Below are positions 22,271-33,272 of a DNA stretch of 64,000 bases, piece after piece (the first letter of the stretch is position 1; each line of letters begins with the position of its first letter). The notes beneath the pieces were generated by a model. That model was not told the origin of the DNA. It searched no databases and was given only the letters and a program-made list of their open reading frames with translations. The DNA is from Silurus meridionalis (lineage: Eukaryota > Chordata > Actinopteri > Siluriformes > Siluridae). The position numbers and the translations under genes are program-made. The stretch spans positions 5,951,132-6,015,131 of the forward strand of contig NC_060885.1 of the NCBI RefSeq assembly GCF_014805685.1. Reading direction: 5' to 3'.

Positions 22271-25200
22271 TGCGCCTCTTCATGTTTAAAAAGCTCCACC
22301 CACAGTGTCTACAGTGCCCCTTCATATTTATATAGCTCCACCCACATGATCTACAGTGCCCCTTCATGTTTATAATGCTCCACCCACAGTATCTACAGTG
22401 CCCCTTCATGTTTATAAAGCTCCACCCACAGTATCTACAGTGCCCCTTCATGTTTATAAAGCTCCACCCACTGTATCTACAGTGCCCCTTCGTGTTTATA
22501 AAGCTCCACCCACTGTATCTACAGTGCCCCTTCGTGTTTATAAAACTCCACCCACTGTATCTACAGTGCCCCTTTATGTTTATAAAGCTCCACCCACTGT
22601 ATCTACAGTGCCCCCTTATGTTTATAAAGCTCCACCCCCTGTATCTACAGTGCCCCTTCATGTTTATAAAGCTCCACCCACTGTATCTACAGTGCCCCTT
22701 TGTGTTTATAAAGCTCCATCCACTGTATCTACAGTGCCCCTTCGTGTTTATAAAGCTCCACCCACTGTATCTACAGTGCCCCTTTGTGTTTATAAAGCTC
22801 CACCCACTGTATCTACAGTGCACCCTCATGTTTATAAAGCTCCACCCACAGTATCTACAGTGCACCCTCATGTTTATAAAGCTCCACCCACTGTATCTAC
22901 AGTGCCCCTTCATGTTTATAATGCTCCACCCACTGTATCTACAGTGCCCCTTTGTGTTTATAATGCTCCACCCACTGTATCTACAGTGCCCCTTATGTTC
23001 ATAAAACTCCACCCACTGTATCTACAGTGCCCCTTTGTGTTTATAAAGCTCCACCCACTGTATCTACAGTGCCCCTTCGTGTTTATAAAGCTCCACCCAC
23101 TGTATTTACAGTGCCCCTTCGTGTTTATAAAGCTCCATCCACTGTATCTACAGTGCCCCTTCGTGTTTATAAAGCTCCACCCACTGTATCTACAGTGCCC
23201 CTTTATGTTTATAAAGCTCCACCCACTGTATCTACAGTGCCCCTTCATGTTTATAAAGCTCCGCCCACTGTATCTACAGTGCCCCTTTATTTTTATAAAG
23301 CTCCACCCACTGTATCTACAGTGCACCTTCATGTTTATAAAGCTCCACCCACTGTATCTACAGTGCCCCTTTATGTTTATAAAGCTCCAACCACAGTATC
23401 TACAGTGCCCCTTCATGTTTATAATGCTCCACCCACAGTATCTACAGTGCCCCTTCGTGTTTAAAAAACTCCACCCACAGTATCTACAGTGCCCCTTCGT
23501 GTTTATAAAACTCCACCCACTGTATTTACAGTGCCCCTTTATTTTTATAAAGCTCCACCCACTGTATCTAGAGTGCCCCTTCATGTTTATAAAACTCCAC
23601 CCACTGTATCTACAGTGCCCCTTCATGTTTATAATGCTCCACCCACAGTATCTACAGTGCCCCTTCATGTTTATAATGCTCCACCCACTGTATCTACAGT
23701 GCCCCTTCATGTTTATAAAGCTCCACCCACTGTATCTACAGTGCCCCTTTATGTTTATAAAGCTCCACCCACTGTATCTACAGTGCCCCTTCATGTTTAT
23801 AAAACTCCACCCACTGTATCTACAGTGCCCCTTCATGTTTATAAAACTCCACCCACAGTATCTACAGTGCCCCTTCATGTTTATAAAGCTCCACCCACTG
23901 TATCTACTGTGCCCCTTCATGTTTATAATGCTCCACCCACTGTATCTACAGTGCCCCTTCGTGTTTATAAAGCTCCACCCACTGTATCTACAGTGCCCCT
24001 TTATCTTTATAAAGCTCCACCCCCCCGTATCTACAGTGCCCCTTCATGTTTATAAAGCTCCACCCACTGTATCTACAGTGCCCCTTCATGTTTATAAAGC
24101 TCCACCCACTGTATCTACAGTGCCCCTTCATGTTTATAAAACTCCACCCACTGTATCTACAGTGCCCTTCATGTTTATAAAACTCCACCCACAGTATCTA
24201 CAGTGCCCTTCATGTTTATAAAGCTCCACCCACTGTATCTACTGTGCCCTTCATGTTTATAATGCTCCACCCACTGTATCTACAGTGCCCTTCATGTTTA
24301 TAAAGCTCCACCCACTGTATCTACAGTGCCCCTTTATCTTTATAAAGCTCCACCCCCCCGTATCTACAGTGCCCCTTCATGTTTATAAAGCTCCACCCAC
24401 TGAATCGACAGTGCCCCTTCATGTTTATAAAGCTCCGCCCACTGTATCTACAGTGCCCCTTTCATGTTTATAAAGCTCCACCCACTGTATCTACAGTGCC
24501 CCTTCGTGTTTATAAAGCTCCACCCACTGTATCTACAGTGCACCCTCATGTTTATAAAGCTCCACCCACAGTATCTACAGTGCCCCTTCGTGTTTAAAAA
24601 ACTCCACCCACAGTATCTACAGTGCCCCTTCATGTTTATAAAGCTGCACCCACTGTATCTACAGTGCCCCTTCATGTTTATAAAGCTCCACCCACTGTAT
24701 CTACAGTGCCCCTTCATGTTTATAAAGCTCCACCCCCTGTATCTACAGTGCCCCTTCATGTTTATAACGCTCCACCCACAGTATCGACAGTGCCCCTTCA
24801 TGTTTAAAAAACTCCACCCACTGTATCTACAGTGCCCCTTCGTGTTCATAAAACTCCACCCACTGTATCTACAGTGCCCCTTTATTTTTATAAAGCTCCA
24901 CCCACTGTATCTAGAGTGCCCCTTCATGTTTATAAAACTCCACCCACTGTATCTACAGTGCCCCTTCATGTTTATAATGCCCCACCCACAGTATCTACAG
25001 TGCCCCTTCATGTTTATAATGCTCCACCCACAGTATCTACAGTGCCCCTTCATGTTTATAATGCTCCACCCACTGTATCTACAGTGCCCATTCATGTTTA
25101 TAAAGCTCCACCCACTGTATCTACAGTGCCCCTTTATGTTTATAAAGCTCTACCCACTGTATCTACAGTACCCCTTCATGTTTATAAAGCTCCACCCACT

Positions 25201-28200
25201 GTATCCACAGTGCCCATTTATGTTTATAATGCTCCACCCACAGTATCTACAGTGCCCCTTCATGTTTATAATGCTCCACCCACTGTATCTACAGTGCCCC
25301 TTCATGTTTATAATGCTCCACCCACTGTATCGACAGTGCCCCTTCATGTTTATAAAGCTCCACCCACTGTATCTACAGTGCCCCTTTATGTTTATAAAGC
25401 TCCACCCACTGTATCTACAGTGCCCCTTTATGTTTATAATGCTCCACCCACAGTATCTTCAGTGCCCCTTCATGTTTATAATGCTTCACCCACAGTATCT
25501 ACAGTGCCCCTTCGTGTTTATAAAGCTCCACCCACTGTATCTACAGTGCCCCTTCATGTTTATAAAGCTCCACCCACTGTATCCACAGTGCCCATTTATG
25601 TTTATAAAGCTCCACCCACTGTATCTACAGTGCCCCTTCGTGTTTTTAAAGCTCCACCCACTGTATCTACAGTGCACCCTCATGTTTATAAAGCTCCACC
25701 CACAGTATCTACAGTGCCCCTTCATGTTTATAATGCTCCACCCACAGTATCTACAGTGCCCCTTCATGTTTATAAAACTCCACCCACAGTATCTACAGTG
25801 CCCCTTCATGTTTATAATGCTCCACCCACTGTATCTACAGTGCCCCTTCATGTTTATAAAGCTCCACCCACTGTATCTACAGTGCCCTTCATGTTTATAA
25901 AGCTCACCCACTGTATCTACAGTGCCCCTTCATGTTTATAAAGCTCCACCCACTGTATCTACAGTGCCCCTTCATGTTTATAAAGCTCCACCCACTGTAT
26001 CTACAGTGCCCCTTCATGTTTATAAAGCTCCACCCACAGTATCTACAGTGCCCCTTCATGTTTATAATGCTCCACCCACTGTATCTACAGTGCACCTTCA
26101 TGTTTATAAAACTCCACCCACTGTATCTACAGTGCCCCTTTATTTTTATAAAGCTCCACCCACTGTATCTACAGTGCCCCTTCATGTTTATAAAGCTCCA
26201 CCCACTGTATCTACAGTGCCCCTTCATGTTTATAATGCTCCACCCACAGTATCTACAGTGCCCCTTCATGTTTATAAAGCTCCACCCACTGTATCTACAG
26301 TGCCCCTTCATGTTTATAATGCTCCACCCACTGTATCTACAGTGCACCTTCATGTTTATAAAACTCCACCCACTGTATCTACAGTGCCCCTTTATTTTTA
26401 TAATGCTCCACCCACTGTATCTACAGTGCCCCTTCATGTTTATAATGCTCCACCCACAGTATCTACAGTGCCCCTTCATGTTTATAATGCTCCACCCACA
26501 GTATCTACAGTGCCCCTTTATGTTTATAATGCTCCACCCACAGTATCTACAGTGCCCCTTCATGTTTATAATGCTCCACCCACAGTATCTACAGTGCCCC
26601 TTCATGTTTATAAAGCTCCACCCACTGTATCTACAGTGCCCCTTCATGTTTATAAAGCTCCACCCACTGTATCTACAGTGCCCCTTCATGTTTATAAAGC
26701 TCCACCCACAGTATCTACAGTGCCCCTTCATGTTTATAATGCTCCACCCACTGTATCTACAGTGCCCTTCATGTTTATAATGCTCCACCCACAGTATCTA
26801 CAGTGCCCTTCATGTTTATAATGCTCCACCCACTGTATCTACAGTGCCCTTCATGTTTATAATGCTCCACCCACAGTATCTACAGTGCCCTTCATGTTTA
26901 TAATGCTCCACCCACAGTATCTACAGTGCCCCTTTATGTTTATAATGCTCCACCCACAGTATCTACAGTGCCCCTTCATGTTTATAATGCTCCACCCACA
27001 GTATCTACAGTGCCCCTTCATGTTTATAAAGCTCCACCCACTGTATCTACAGTGCCCCTTCATGTTTATAAAGCTCCACCCACTGTATCTACAGTGCCCC
27101 TTCATGTTTATAAAGCTCCACCCACAGTATCTACAGTGCCCCTTCATGTTTATAATGCTCCACCCACAGTATCTACAGTGCACCCTCATGTTTATAATGC
27201 TCCACCCACAGTATCTACAGTGCCCTTCATGTTTATAATGCTCCACCCACAGTATCTACAGTGCCCTTCATGTTTATAAAGCTCCACCCACTGTATCTAC
27301 AGTGCCCCTTCATGTTTATAAAGCTCCACCCACTGTATCTACAGTGCCCCTTTATGTTTATAATGCTTCACCCACAGTATCTACAGTGCCCCTTCATGTT
27401 TATAATGCTCCACCCACTGTATATACAGTGCCCCTTCATGTTTATAATGCTCCTCCCACTGTATCGACAGTGCCCCTTCATGTTTATAAAGCTCCACCCA
27501 CTGTATCTACATTGTCCCTTTATGTTTATAAAGCTCCACCCACTGTATCTACAGTGCCCCTTCATGTTTATAAAGCTCCACCCACTGTATCTACAGTGCC
27601 CCTCTATGTTTATAATGCTCCACCCACTGTATCTACAGTGCCCCTTCATGTTTATAAAACTCCACCCACTGTATCTACAGTGCCCCTTCATGTTTATAAA
27701 GCTCCACCCACTGTACCCCTCATGTTTATAATGCTCCACCCACAGTATCTACAGTGCCCCTTCATGTTTATAAAGCTCCACCCACTGTATCTACAGTGCC
27801 CCTTTATGTTTATAATGCTCCACCCACAGTATCTACAGTGCCCCCTCATGTTTATAATGCTCCACCCACTGTATCTAAAGTGCCCCTTTATGTTTATAAT
27901 GCTCCACCCACTGTATCTACAGTGCACCCTCATGTTTATAATGCTCCACCCACTGTATCTACAGTGCCCCTTCATGTTTATAATGCTCCACCCACTCTAT
28001 CTACAGTGCCCCTTCATGTTTATAATGCTCCACCCACAGTATCTACAGTGCCCCTTTATGTTTATAATGCTCCACCCACTGTATCTACAGTGCCCCTTCA
28101 TGTTTATAAAGCTCCACCCACTCTATCTACAGTGCCCCTTCATGTTTATAATGCTCCACCCACAGTATCTACAGTGCCCCTTTATGTTTATAATGCTCCA

Positions 28201-30123
28201 CCCACTGTATCTACAGTGCCCCTTCATGTTTATAAAGCTCCACTCACTGTATCTACAGTGCACCCTCATGTTTATAATGCTCCACCCACTGTATCTACAG
28301 TGCCCCTTCATGTTTATAAAACTCCACCCACTATATCTACAATGCCCCTTCATGTTTATAAAGCTCCACCCACTGTATCTACAGTACCCCTCATGTTTAT
28401 AATGCTCCACCCACAGTATCTACAGTGCCCTTCATGTTTATAAGCTCCACCCACTGTATCTACAGTGCACCCTCATGTTTATAAAGCTCCACCCACTGTA
28501 TCTACAGTACCCCTCATGTTTATAATGCTCCACCCACAGTATCTACAGTGCCCCTTCATGTTTATAAAGCTCCACCCACTGTATCTACAGTGCCCCTTCA
28601 TGTTTATAAAGCTCCACCCACTGTATCTACAGTGCCCCTTCGTGTTTATAATGCTCCTCCCACTGTATCGACAGTGCCCCTTCATGTTTATAATGCTCCA
28701 CCCACTGTATCTACAGTGCCCCTTCGTGTTTATAATGCTCCTCCCACTGTATCGACAGTGCCCCTTCATGTTTATAAAGCTCCACCCACTGTATCTACAG
28801 TGCCCCTTTATGTTTATAAAGCTCCTCCCACTGTATCTACAGTGCCCCTTCATGTTTATAAAGCTCCACCCACTGTATCTACAGTGCCCCTTTATGTTTA
28901 TAAAGCTCCACCCACTGTATCTACAGTGCCCCTTCATGTTTATAAAGCTCCACCCACTGTATCTACAGTGCCCCTCTATGTTTATAATGCTCCACCCACT
29001 GTATCTACAGTGTCCCTTCATGTTTATAAAACTCCACCCACTGTATCTACAGTGCCCCTTCATGTTTATAAAGCTCCACCCACTGTACCCCTCATGTTTA
29101 TAATGCTCCACCCACAGTATCTACAGTGCCCCTTCATGTTTATAAAGCTCCACCCACTGTATCTACAGTGCCCCTTTATGTTTATAATGCTCCACCCACA
29201 GTATCTACAGTGCCCCCTCATGTTTATAATGCTCCACCCACTGTATCTAAAGTGCCCCTTTATGTTTATAATGCTCCACCCACTGTATCTACAGTGCACC
29301 CTCATGTTTATAATGCTCCACCCACTGTATCTACAGTGCCCCTTCATGTTTATAATGCTCCACCCACTCTATCTACAGTGCCCCTTCATGTTTATAATGC
29401 TCCACCCACAGTATCTACAGTGCCCCTTCATGTTTATAAGCTCCACCCACTGTATCTACAGTGCCCTTCATGTTTATAATGCTCCACCCACAGTATCTAC
29501 AGTGCCCCTTCATGTTTATAAAGCTCCACCCACTGTATCTACAGTGCCCCTTTATATTTATAATGCTCCACCCACTGTATCTACAGTGCCCCTTCATGTT
29601 TATAAAGCTCCACCCACTGTATCTACAGTGCACCCTCATGTTTATAATGCTCCACCCACTGTATCTACAGTGCCCCTTCATGTTTATAAAACTCCACCCA
29701 CTGTATCTACAATGCCCCTTCATGTTTATAAAGCTCCACCCACTGTAGCTACAGTACCCCTCATGTTTATAATGCTCCACCCACAGTATCTACAGTGCCC
29801 CTTCATGTTTATAAAGCTCCACCCACTGTATCTACAGTGCACCCTCATGTTTATAAAGCTCCACCCACTGTATCTACAGTGCCCCTTCATGTTTATAAAA
29901 CTCCACCCACTGTATCTACAGTGCCCCTTCATGTTTATAAAGCTCCACCCACTGTATCTACAGTACCCCTCATGTTTATAATGCTCCACCCACAGTATCT
30001 ACAGTGCCCCTTCATGTTTATAAAGCTCCACCCACTGTATCTACAGTGCCCCTTTATGTTTATAAAGCTCCACCCACTGTATCTACAGTGCCCCTTCATG
30101 TTTATAAAGCTCCACCCACAGTG
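22271..30123. repeat. Giant 42-bp minisatellite, about 187 units
   Basis: A head-to-tail array of about 7.85 kb with a 42-bp unit; 25943-25984 is a typical copy. Each unit holds CTCCACCCAC, then ACTGTA-TC-TACAGT (6-bp inverted arms), GTGCCCC, TTCATG and TTTATAAA. Units vary at a few fixed positions: CACTGT or CACAGT, TTCATG/TTCGTG/TTTATG, and AAAGCT/AATGCT/AAAACT. Some units are 41 bp (GTGCCCTTCAT), and a few have a deletion of about 10 bp near 27710 and 29085. The first copies near 22271-22360 are the most diverged. Higher-order duplications are seen (see findings). Because 42 is divisible by three, two plus frames and one minus frame stay open for hundreds of codons with a 14-residue period. 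I judge these non-coding. Confidence 0.97.
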
Positions 30124-31350
30124 GTGTGAGAAGAGTTCACACCAAGAGCTCACAGGAAAAGATCGTGCTTATATTAGAATATGAAAAACAACCTTCTGAA
30201 AGAGATTGTTTTTATTTTTTCGGTCCAAATATCAGGTTTAGAGTCGTCTGTTCACAACAACAAGGTGATATTTTTTCTTCTTCTTGGTGCAGGAATAAAG
30301 ATCAAATCCACATTCCACTAAAATACAGAATGTAATGAAAGCCAAAAAAATTGTGTGCAGTTTCATTACAAATGCTCAGTGAATAAAACGAAATGTACAC
30401 ATCATTTTCCACTTCCCACAAAGAATATAAAGGTCGGTTGTCCCTCAGAGGGAATCTGTGAAGGTTCTGTGTAGAATCTCAAAACGACTTTCCCACACTG
30501 TCTCCTGCTAGGAAGCCAAGGACCACTTCTTTTCCCATGTTCTAATAATGCAGTTGACGTGTTAAAAGATAGAGCTTTGAGGCTGAATTCCTCCCAATGT
30601 TCTGTTTGATTTAACCCGGATGTGGGAAGTCGGAATTACATGTTCTTTTCTTTTAACCTTAGGACTTTCGAACTAGACGCTTCAATATTCAGGTTAAAAG
30701 CAGCTTACAATTAGTTTATTTATACAACTGAGCAGTTGGGGGTTAAGGGCCTTGCTCAAGGGCCCAGCAGTGACCCCATAGTGGTGGTGGGATTTGAACT
30801 CGAACCCTTCTGAAGAGAATTCCAACTCATCATATTAGACTGAACATGATAAAACACCTGAACATTAAGTGAATATTAGTATATACAGTATAACAGGTAC
30901 CTTTTATTGGTACCTCTGATAGAAAAGTCATGAGTGCAAATTGCACCACCACCACTGCTTGGCTCTTGAGCAAACTGAACCTGCTCACTTGTATAACAAT
31001 TCCAAGTATCTCAAAGTGCTCCATAACACTATTGGGTAATAATGGTGTAACAGAAAATCATTCAGAGATCACAAGTTCCAATCCTGACTCCGCTACAGCC
31101 AGTTTTGGAGCCAAGTCGGAAACTTGGCCGTGATCAGGGTGGCCGTGATCAGGGCTTTGCTGATTGCGTGTTGATGCAGTTGATCAGCTTCGGAGGAAAT
31201 ATGTGATATCATAGAAGGGTGGGAATGTGCCAAGACCAAAATTGCTAAGAAGTATTTTGGGCGTGTTTTTGCATAATATGCACACAAAAAGATGTTTTGG
31301 GCTGATCTGGTGCTATTCTGACCACGTACTACGTCAGCGATTTCATCATT
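30124..31350. other. No gene seen; contains a SINE fragment
   Basis: Unassigned DNA flanks the right end of the array. At about 30735-30815 the words 'gttgggggttaagggccttgctcaagggcccagcagtg' (in parts) and 'tgggatttgaactcgaaccc' are a minus-oriented fragment of a tRNA-related fish SINE family. A short duplicated phrase, 'ggccgtgatcaggg', occurs twice at 31126-31155. Confidence 0.5.
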
Positions 31351-31354
31351 GACA

Positions 31355-31645
31355 GCAGCTTAGAAACGTGCAAACGTGAAATTCTGTGTGAAACTGGCCA
31401 AATCTGCCGCAGAGACTCTCGACATACGGTGATGCTGCAATGCGTCTTTCGAGGTGTTTTGAGCGGCACGTGCGCTTCAAGAGCGGAAAAACATCACTGG
31501 AAGGCGACGTGAGATCAGGAAGACTTAAACGAGCTCAGCCCCAGACAATGATGAATTCATTCAGTAACTTGAGCATGATGATCGTCAGAGAACAATCCAC
31601 ACGATCTCACTTCCGCACCCACCCTTTGTTTACTGTCTTGTAAAC
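31355..31645 (+). mobile_element. Mariner-type transposase N-terminal relic
   Basis: The translated words VKLAKSAAETL, then GDAAMRLSRCFERHVRFKSG and EGDVRSGRLKRAQPQT resemble the N-terminal helix-turn-helix region of mariner transposases (the 'KFC.KLGKSA.ETL...RVFEWHKRFKEG...DD.RSGRP' pattern). The frame stops at about 31641 and no DDD/E domain follows, so it is a truncated fossil. Confidence 0.65.
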
Positions 31646-31667
31646 AAAGCTAATCTCGAAACTTTTT

Positions 31668-31745
31668 GTTGGTTGGTTTTGCTACCACCTTTTTGCTACC
31701 ACCTTGTTGGTTGGTTTTGCTACCACCTTTTTGCTACCACCTTAA
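31668..31745. repeat. Short tandem duplication, about 40-bp unit
   Basis: The words 'gttggttggttttgctacca' and 'cctttttgctaccacctt' occur twice in tandem. Confidence 0.8.
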
Positions 31746-31769
31746 ATTAGCCTGATATAGTACATAGAA

Positions 31770-31925
31770 TTCGGGAGGTGGTAGCTTAGTGGTTAAGGCA
31801 GTGGACTTTGGATTCAATAGTCTGGAGCTCAAATTCTAGCCACACCAGACTGACACTCCTGGGCCCCTGAGCAAGGCCCTTAAGCCCTTAGTTGCTTGAA
31901 TAAGATAAAAATGTAAGTTGAAGCT
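31770..31925 (+). mobile_element. tRNA-related SINE fragment
   Basis: A pol III A-box-like TAGCTTAGTGG lies inside 'gtagcttagtggttaaggca'. A degenerate B-box region and the body words 'cctgggcccctgagcaaggc' and 'ccttaagccc' follow, as in common fish SINEs. Related pieces occur at 30735-30815 (reverse) and 32565-32660. Confidence 0.65.
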
Positions 31926-31939
31926 GAAGACCAGTTAAA

Positions 31940-32375
31940 TGAATTATATCTTTAGAAAATTAAATATTAAATGTAAAGCACACACACATCTGTATTACCC
32001 AGATGGGTCTAACAAATATAAACTATTTAATGAAAATTTTCCATTTCTTTAATTATATTTAATCAATTTAATTCATGCCAATTTAATTGACTACTCAATT
32101 TAATGAATATAACAAAAACTAATATTGCATTAATTTGATGTATTAGATTTTATTTTGTATAAAATATTATATCATTTTATATTTTATTTAACCAATCAGG
32201 CATTTTATTTCAAATTGTTTTGAAAATGTAAATGTTGGAAAAATGTTCAGAAAGGTTAATAATAATTTAGCTGTTAATAAAAGAAAAACAATTGTACTGA
32301 AATTGAACCGAACTGTGACTTAAACTGGGATACCTACCGATCCGAGAATTTTGTGTACCGTTACACGCCTGATAA
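31940..32375. mobile_element. hAT-like non-autonomous element, copy 2
   Basis: It aligns in order with 4276-4608 and continues through 'gaaattgaaccgaactgtgac' to the terminal 'aattttgtgtaccgttacac' at about 32349-32368. That end is typical of fish hAT-type elements. Another short copy of this end ('gattttgtgtaccattaaaac') is at about 32994-33015. Confidence 0.6.
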
Positions 32376-33235
32376 GGCCGTCTACCAAATGCCATAATGA
32401 ACGTTGTATAGTATTTATAAACTACAGTCTGTTGTGTGTAAGTGGGTGTGTGAGAGAAGTTGGGCTGGTGTATGAGAATAAATGTAAAACTGGGGTAAAA
32501 ATTCACACCCAGTACTCCTAATGGTACGATTTGTAGACCCAATGCGATTTAGGAGTTGTTTTTTTTGGTGACTCGGGAGGTCATGGGTTCGATTCTGGCC
32601 GACGGCTACCAGAACTGTACCCTTGAGCGAGGTGCTTAACCCTGAGTCGCTCTAGGAGGACCGTTCCTGCAGTTGTGTAGCTCCGTGGCTTTGGGCGAGA
32701 GAGTGTGAGGAGCCGAGTGTAAACAGGAGGCGAGCGATGGCAAACGTGAGGTCACGGCGAGTGCGGGAGCGGCAGTCAGCTGGAGGGTTAACGAGCCGCT
32801 CGGAGAAACACAGCTGAGCTGTAGAGACAGGTCAGGACACCGAGATGCTCTCGGAACGGCCCGGACATCTGCACCGACTGGCGTCTCGTCCAGAGCGACT
32901 GCAGTGTTGTCAATTATTGCAGGAAATAGTGGTTAATAATAGTGGTTAATGGTTCTCTCTTTTTGTGCATTGTTCAGGCAGAAGGAAGACCGTGGATTTT
33001 GTGTACCATTAAAACCCTAATAAGGTCGTTAACCAAATGCCATAAATGTAAATGTGTAAATACGTGGTACAGTATACTACAGTCTGGTCTGTTTGTGTGT
33101 GTGTGTGTTGGGGGCTTCTGAACGTTAATAAATACAGTTTGATGTTTTCTAAAATAGTCGTGTCTCGCTCTGTTACCAGATTCAAGCACTAGTGTAGGAA
33201 ATACAATGATCACTGGTCTCAATGACGTGAGACTT
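32376..33235. other. No gene seen; repeat fragments
   Basis: The phrase 'aaggccgtctaccaaatgcc' with 'ataaactacagtctgttgtg' (about 32371-32440) recurs at about 33023-33095 as 'aaggtcgttaaccaaatgcc' and 'tactacagtctggtctg', so these are two copies of one short repeat. A SINE-like B-box region, 'gggttcgattctggcc', lies at 32585-32600. No exon was seen. Confidence 0.5.
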
Positions 33236-33239
33236 CGTG

Positions 33240-33241
33240 TC

Positions 33242-33272
<31 letters not shown>

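Noticed and set aside
22271..30123. CRISPR-like regular repeat
   Set aside because: There are no unique spacers; units are directly tandem, and the context is vertebrate.
22356..30184. Many long open frames (up to 621 codons) across the 42-bp array
   Set aside because: They exist in three frames at once, follow from unit length divisible by three, have no recognisable domain or start context, and are broken by 41-bp units. They are repeat artefacts.
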